DNA of 64,000 nt from assembly GCF_018139145.2 (NCBI RefSeq), contig NC_059477.1, positions 18,277,522-18,341,521 on the forward strand, written 5' to 3'. The notes beneath the pieces are model-generated. The model was not told the DNA's origin and did not search any database. It was given only the letters and a program-made list of their open reading frames with translations. Positions 60,001 through 64,000 of this stretch are shown in pieces (within the stretch, counting starts at the first letter, position 1; the number at the start of each line of letters is the position of its first letter). The translations under genes were made by a program, and so were the position numbers. The DNA is from Gymnogyps californianus (taxonomy: Eukaryota; Chordata; Aves; Accipitriformes; Cathartidae).

Positions 60001-63000
60001 CTGAACACATTAAATCTAATTTATTTCATTATATTGATCAAATGTATAATCAAGAATTTCCACACTGCAGCCCAATGTAATTATTCAAATATGACAAATA
60101 GGGCCAAAATAGAAAATGTGTCTTCTAAGGCATGATAAAGAGCAGCAGATAACATAAAAAGTCATATTACTAAGAATTTTTATCAACAGATAAGTTCTAC
60201 ACTACTGTCAGTATTTGAAATTGGTACCTTGTTGTTTGATTAGATCAGGGAATGGTTTTATCAATTCCTTCCTGTAAACGTTGTCATCAATACATGTTTT
60301 AGGTTTCTGATTCTCCAATGAAACCCTCAAAATCCTGTTGGATTTATTCATCACATCTCATTCCACTCATGAGCATATTCTGCAAAATACCATTTTTCAT
60401 CCTGTTCTTCCTCAATTTCCAGATACATATAGCACAAAAAAATAATAGCTTTAAGGCACCTATCCAGTATAAACTTTATTCTCTTCTCTCACATATTTTG
60501 ATTTCCAGCTATATCAACAAAGTAGGTACTTTTTATTTGACCTCATTTTCGCCTCATATCAAGACAACTTCATTAACAGGAGATGCAGAATAAATTCTTT
60601 CTGTTCATACTGGATATTTACCCCGTTATCTTTTTCGATACTATCACACTGCCTCTCTCAACAGCCCAACAAAACTAGGTTAATTGACTAATGTGACTAA
60701 ATGTAGGTTAATTTCAAGTTTCCTTTACAAAACCTTTTCACTTCTTACATCAGAGAGCATGTTCCCAGAAGTTTCTGACTAGGAGCACCGCAAAGGTTCA
60801 GCTGCTCCAGGTGGCTCCAGGAGGGCGGAGTAGGTGGCTACATGATAGCTGTGTGTGCGGGGAGCATGTACCCAACCCTCAAGCCTATCCAGAAGGCAGA
60901 AAAGAAAGCTGATCCCAGCTATAACGCAGGAGCTTGAGGGAGAGTCCCCGCAGCCTCACGTGCCTGTGGTGATGGGGCAGGTTGCCCCAGCCCCACATAA
61001 ACTGGCAGAACTGCTGGCAGGCTGCCCACACATGGGGGGAGCTCTGTAGTCACTTTGTGATGAACCTAGCTGAAGAGACCTGCTTTAGATCCATCATTTC
61101 TGCCTCATACCTCAGCTGGCCAGGCTGAAAAGCAATGTTTCTGCAGTGAGGTTTATTGGAAAGATAACGTTTTAAAGTATGTCCTAGAAACAGCATTTAC
61201 ATGTTCTACAAATACTGTCACGCTGCTTGCAAGAAATATACATTCACATGACGGAGACAAGTAGCTGCTTTGCCAACTGCTTTAAATACAAGAACCAAAA
61301 ATACTGAACTGTTGACTGACATGAGCTCTCCTCATATGCATCTTTTCAAAAAGTTTCCAAGCTACTTTCCACAACAGATGAAAAAAAATCCGCATTGAAC
61401 AAACTCTTTCATTCTCTTGAATAGGCAACAGTCCAAGAAACACTGCCAATATACTTCTCTTCCCCTTTTTTCCTTTCACTGCTGTGCTTTCTCTCTATAT
61501 CCATGGTGACTTGATTTTGAGTTTACTACCCATTCTTTTTGGGGGGTTTGTTGTTGTTTTGGAGGCTTTTTAAAAAACATCTAGCTTCTTGATGCATCAC
61601 TCTGGTTTCCTCCATACACACACTCTTCTAGACATGACCTCAGACGTACGTTGTCCTGATGTTCTGCATTACGCCAGGGGTATAATATACACTCATCCAT
61701 CACCTTCTTCAGAATTATGTGTTCACATAGGAACAGACTGTTCCTGATAGAGCGGGTTGTAAGGAAAACCTCCTCTTTCTGCCTTGCATTTAACTGACGT
61801 AATTCTGTATCCCTCAGTCTATACACACAGCTTCACTGTCTGGGAGAGACAAGCACTTTGCTACATCAGCCAGGAAGAACAGGCCATTGCCACGACCACT
61901 GCAACAGCTGCAGAGTCATTTTGGTGCCTCTAGTTTTCCTTCCTCCTGCGCTTTTTCTGGCTCCTCCAAGATCTCCCTCAACAGGTCCTCACTTCAGCTG
62001 CAGGTAACAACTCAGCGATTCCCTGGACTCCTACTGCCTTGCAATCTAAGTCCAGCAGTATTTCCTCCACTTCAGCACTCCTTGGTACAGCTCTTGCCAA
62101 TGCTGTTTAACTACTGCTGAACCTACTGGTTAGAGTCTCCCACTGATGCTGCTCAGCCATGTAAACTGAGAAGCGGGTTGATTTCTCTGCTAGGCAGGCT
62201 GACTGATGAGGTCAGAATATCAATTAATTATTGAGCACAGCATTGAGCATCAACTGATTACAGGGGATTAAATTCAGATTAGTTAATTCGGGAACTGGAG
62301 AAACACTGATTTCTCTCATGCTTTTTAGGAGGGCCTAACAGTAACTGAGTTTTGTGGTTCAGGTAGCAGGAGCTCGAGGTATTCAGGCATAAGCAGAAGG
62401 TATGTCTGATCTAGAGGATTTTAGTTATGGGCTGGAACAGCAGACCCTGGAATACTTTAGCCTGGTGAAGACATTCACTGCTTGGGCTAGGTAAGGGGTA
62501 TGCATTTAAAGCTCACTTCAATCTTTGGCTGTGCAGAGTCTTCCCTATCTAGCTGTTGTACTAATCAGTTGATGGATTAGTACTAATGTCTATATCGTGC
62601 ATTCCTAGTAAATGCTTTCCTGATAAAGCAGCAGCTGAAGATATCCTTTTGATGCTAATTTGATTTCACAAACAGCGCTTCCCCCTCCCAATTCCCAGCC
62701 CCTGTGTTGATTTCATAGCTCCAGATTTTGTGTCAAAGACTTAAGAGAATTAGCAAAACTAAATACAGACACTAGAGGTAGTAATATGACTTTTTGGGAT
62801 TATGGAATGTAAACAGAAAGTGTCTCAAATGAAGAGGCTAACCTTATACTACTTTAAAAAAAAAAGAACAATAATCAGGAAATTTTATAATTCCATGTTG
62901 TTTGTAACAAATCTCCTTGGTTCTGCTGTCTTGCTACAGACTGTCACAAGAATGTTTTAACAGAATAAATTCTTTCCATTTTGTATAGTATATAGCAGAG

Positions 63001-63330
63001 TATGTCAAAGACATGTTCAAATAGTGCAGGGCCTGAGTCTAACCGCCACTTGCACTTGCATAAAGGAGGAGGGACATGTACCATGTAAACAAGCTCAGAC
63101 CCACATTTATGGAATTCATTTGTGTCAGGCCTGACCACTTCTAAGAAACTCAGCTGAAAGTGGATAGCATGGACACCTCCAAAAAGCTTATTACACATTC
63201 AAGTTACACAGCTTCCCATCTTTAGAGCTATCCCTTGATTTTTAAATCCACTCACTGTTGTAGCCACTGCAGCTGCTAGTCTCTGCCGGCGTCGTGTTGT
63301 GCTGAACTGGCCCTTCGGTGCCGGCCCTTC
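41988..63330 (-). CDS. OSBPL6: OSBPL6 (ORP6), 3' fifteen coding exons (partial)
   Basis: Oxysterol-binding-protein-related lipid transfer protein of the ER and its contact sites. Fifteen minus-strand exons give 629 codons plus stop, the C-terminal two thirds of a roughly 930-960 residue protein. In order: a basic cassette (63256-63330), a serine-rich and coiled-coil region ([30 protein letters not shown]), the FFAT motif EFFDAQE that docks VAP proteins, an acidic linker ([17 protein letters not shown]), and the ORD lipid-transfer domain starting near [14 protein letters not shown], with the family signature split as FFSEQ|VSHHPP. It ends in [12 protein letters not shown]. Phases agree at every junction. 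One intron has a GC donor. The PH-domain exons and start lie beyond 64000. Confidence 0.97.
43089..43211 (-). CDS. OSBPL6: OSBPL6 exon: C-terminal helix region
   Basis: 123 nt coding [40 protein letters not shown]. Acceptor CTACAG|G, donor TTTAA|GTGAG; phase 2 in and out. Confidence 0.96.
43791..43917 (-). CDS. OSBPL6: OSBPL6 exon: ORD C-terminal part, GC donor
   Basis: 127 nt coding [40 protein letters not shown] and Q. Acceptor ATACAG|GC. The donor is CAAAG|GCAAGA, a GC rather than GT; no GT in frame is close by, and the next exon begins exactly where human does (phase 2). Confidence 0.95.
44758..44811 (+). repeat. 27-bp tandem duplication
   Basis: Two adjacent copies of TAAGAACATTTCCATTTA plus nine more bases (44758-44784 and 44785-44811), differing at a few positions. 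In an OSBPL6 intron. Confidence 0.8.
44961..45105 (-). CDS. OSBPL6: OSBPL6 exon: ORD domain
   Basis: 145 nt coding [40 protein letters not shown] and SAKCIWRP. Acceptor TTGCAG|GTG, donor GCCAG|GTAAG; phase 0 in, 1 out. Confidence 0.97.
46233..46377 (-). CDS. OSBPL6: OSBPL6 exon: ORD beta-barrel
   Basis: 145 nt coding [40 protein letters not shown] and LTFVK. Acceptor TCCTAG|G, donor TCAAG|GTAAC; phase 2 in, 0 out. Confidence 0.96.
47578..47656 (-). CDS. OSBPL6: OSBPL6 exon: ORD beta-barrel
   Basis: 79 nt coding [20 protein letters not shown] then LNVTLPK. Acceptor TATTCAG|AT, donor CCAAA|GTAAGC; phase 1 in, 2 out. Confidence 0.95.
48272..48335 (-). CDS. OSBPL6: OSBPL6 exon: ORP signature VSHHPP
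   Basis: 64 nt coding [19 protein letters not shown] then WQ. The two histidines of (EQ)VSHHPP bind the PI4P headgroup in the family. Acceptor TTTCAG|GTT, donor GCAAG|GTATAC. Confidence 0.96.
48676..48813 (-). CDS. OSBPL6: OSBPL6 exon: ORD domain, before the signature
   Basis: 138 nt, phase 0, coding [37 protein letters not shown] and [20 protein letters not shown] is an ORD hallmark. Acceptor TTCACAG|GTT, donor GAGCAG|GTAAAG. Confidence 0.97.
51091..51344 (-). CDS. OSBPL6: OSBPL6 exon: start of the ORD domain
   Basis: 254 nt coding [58 protein letters not shown] and ETDDPYERM. The [10 protein letters not shown] block forms the lid and entrance of the ORD lipid tunnel. Acceptor CCCAG|TT, donor ATG|GTAATA. 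Confidence 0.97.
51542..51629 (-). CDS. OSBPL6: OSBPL6 exon: acidic linker
   Basis: 88 nt coding [20 protein letters not shown] and SVADNISRQ. Acceptor TTTTAG|GCT, donor CAAA|GTATAC; phase 0 in, 1 out. Confidence 0.95.
53017..53154 (-). CDS. OSBPL6: OSBPL6 exon carrying the FFAT motif
   Basis: 138 nt, phase 0, coding [40 protein letters not shown] and SSSENE. EFFDAQE with acidic/serine flanks is the VAP-binding FFAT motif known for ORP6. Acceptor TTTACAG|ACG, donor GAG|GTAGGT. Confidence 0.97.
55520..55627 (-). CDS. OSBPL6: OSBPL6 exon: coiled-coil part 2
   Basis: 108 nt, phase 0 at both ends, coding [20 protein letters not shown] and [16 protein letters not shown]. Acceptor TTTTAAG|GCT, donor GATGAG|GTAAG. 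Confidence 0.96.
57250..57294. repeat. Imperfect inverted repeat of an old amniote repeat type
   Basis: CCCACTAAAGCCAATG...CTTTGGCTTAAGTGGGG: arms of about 13 bases with one unpaired base around a 14-base loop. It resembles the 'ccactgaagtcaatg...cattgacttcagtgg' palindrome common in reptile genomes. Confidence 0.45.
57746..57876 (-). CDS. OSBPL6: OSBPL6 exon: coiled-coil part 1
   Basis: 131 nt coding [40 protein letters not shown] and LSQ. It is about one residue shorter than human in the SEQD region. Acceptor GCATAG|TG, donor CTCAG|GTATG. Confidence 0.95.
58852..59017 (-). CDS. OSBPL6: OSBPL6 exon: serine/proline-rich linker
   Basis: 166 nt coding [40 protein letters not shown] and [12 protein letters not shown]. 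Acceptor CTGTAG|GTC, donor AAAAG|GTAAC; phase 0 in, 1 out. Confidence 0.96.
59018..63255 (-). other. OSBPL6 intron upstream of the linker exon
   Basis: 4.2 kb and AT-rich, with a locally GC-richer block at about 60780-61040 that matches nothing I know. No further exon of the gene is visible here. Confidence 0.6.
63256..63330 (-). CDS. OSBPL6: OSBPL6 cassette exon (25 codons)
   Basis: Encodes [20 protein letters not shown] then AVATT, a short basic insert that mammalian OSBPL6 isoforms include or skip. 75 nt, phase 0 at both ends, so skipping keeps the frame. Acceptor CTGTCAG|GAA, donor ACAACA|GTGAGT. Confidence 0.88.
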
Positions 63331-64000
63331 CTGACAGTGAATGCAAGAAGAGAAGGAAGTAGAAAAAGAGAAGGGAAGAGGTGATGGGACACAGGAAGAT
63401 GACAGGTGATCAGAAAAGGGAGAGGGAGAGTCTTTAAGTGGATTTCAATTTTGTTAACTCTTATGGCCTACACATTCTGAGGACATATCGCATGCTTTCA
63501 GCTGTGTGTGCCAGAGACATAAAAAAACCTAGATACTTCACTAAAATTATCTCCAGATGAGTTGGACTGCAGTGTACTCACTAAGACTACCAAAAAAAAA
63601 AAAAATTCTGTTAGCATTGCCATTCAGAGTCATAAGGCAATTATGGAATAAGAAAACAAAAAGTATGCTATGGCGTGGCAGAAGACACAAAAAGCAAACT
63701 CCTTCTGGGGGTCACTTGACCATCTAGAAGATGAATTCTGAAAGAGATCACTTTGCATTAGTGGAAGTGCATGAACTGTGGTCATTGAAGATGCATGCAT
63801 TTCAATGGTAAAACTTTTCAGTGTGTATGTTATAGTAAGCTTGCTTATGTAAACATTCCTGTGCATAGCTCTAGCATTTCCGTGTCCATCCTTGAGCCTA
63901 TTTGTTCATTTTCTCCACACACCAACTACTACTCCCGTACATTACTGAAGGCTTGGCTTCCAAAGCAATGCAAAAACTCAAATAAAGCAGCACAAATTAA
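63331..64000 (-). other. OSBPL6 intron upstream of the cassette exon
   Basis: Purine-rich GAGAAGGGAAGAGG sequence just upstream (63350-63430) and AT-rich beyond. The exon before it (ending in the KDTKIQLQ region in mammals) is not in the window. Confidence 0.6.

Noticed and set aside
1..64000. tRNA, rRNA or CRISPR arrays, or a novel multi-gene system
   Set aside because: No cloverleaf with A/B boxes, rRNA core or regular repeat-spacer pattern was seen. The window is a conserved vertebrate gene block.

Overview
This is vertebrate nuclear DNA. It holds intron-split genes with GT-AG splice sites, AT-rich introns, one strong CpG island, LINE and LTR fossils, and no bacterial-style operons. The organism is most likely a bird outside the chicken/duck and ratite lineages (Neoaves-like). 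The solo LTR at 960-1526 looks like the ERVL-type LTR common in songbirds, owls and parrots, and the CR1 LINE remnants and compact introns also fit a bird. The gene order matches the TTN-proximal block of human chromosome 2q31: PLEKHA3, FKBP7, PJVK, (PRKRA), OSBPL6.

Layout. 1-6353: the 5' part of PLEKHA3 (minus strand, coding exons 1-3; exon 3 runs off the left edge). 5730-7150: a CpG island forming a head-to-head promoter for PLEKHA3 (start codon 6353, minus) and FKBP7 (start codon 6812, plus). 6812-11601: complete FKBP7 in four exons. 11602-13491: short convergent spacer. 13492-22203: complete PJVK (pejvakin) coding region in six exons, minus strand. 22204-41987: about 20 kb with no intact gene that I can see. 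Mammals carry PRKRA here, head-to-head with PJVK; I find only what look like decayed, colinear pieces (about 25.94-27.42 kb) plus CR1 and MIR-like fossils and the OSBPL6 3' UTR. 41988-63330: the 3' fifteen coding exons of OSBPL6 (minus strand, 629 codons plus stop). Its N-terminal PH-domain exons lie beyond the right edge.

Functional theme. The neighbours are linked by ancient synteny, not by one pathway. PLEKHA3/FAPP1 reads PI4P and ARF1 at the trans-Golgi. OSBPL6/ORP6 is a lipid transfer protein with an FFAT motif for ER contact sites. FKBP7 is an ER-lumen prolyl isomerase ending in HDEL. PJVK is the gasdermin-family deafness protein.

The main points for a second look are the apparent decay of PRKRA together with the missing CpG island at the PJVK start; a GC-AG intron in OSBPL6; an in-frame 25-codon OSBPL6 cassette exon; lineage-specific sequence in PJVK exons 6-7; a solo LTR with a clean 5-bp target-site duplication; and an 89-nt hairpin with perfect 13-bp arms in PLEKHA3 intron 1. 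Human sequences were compared from memory, so percentage identities are not given.
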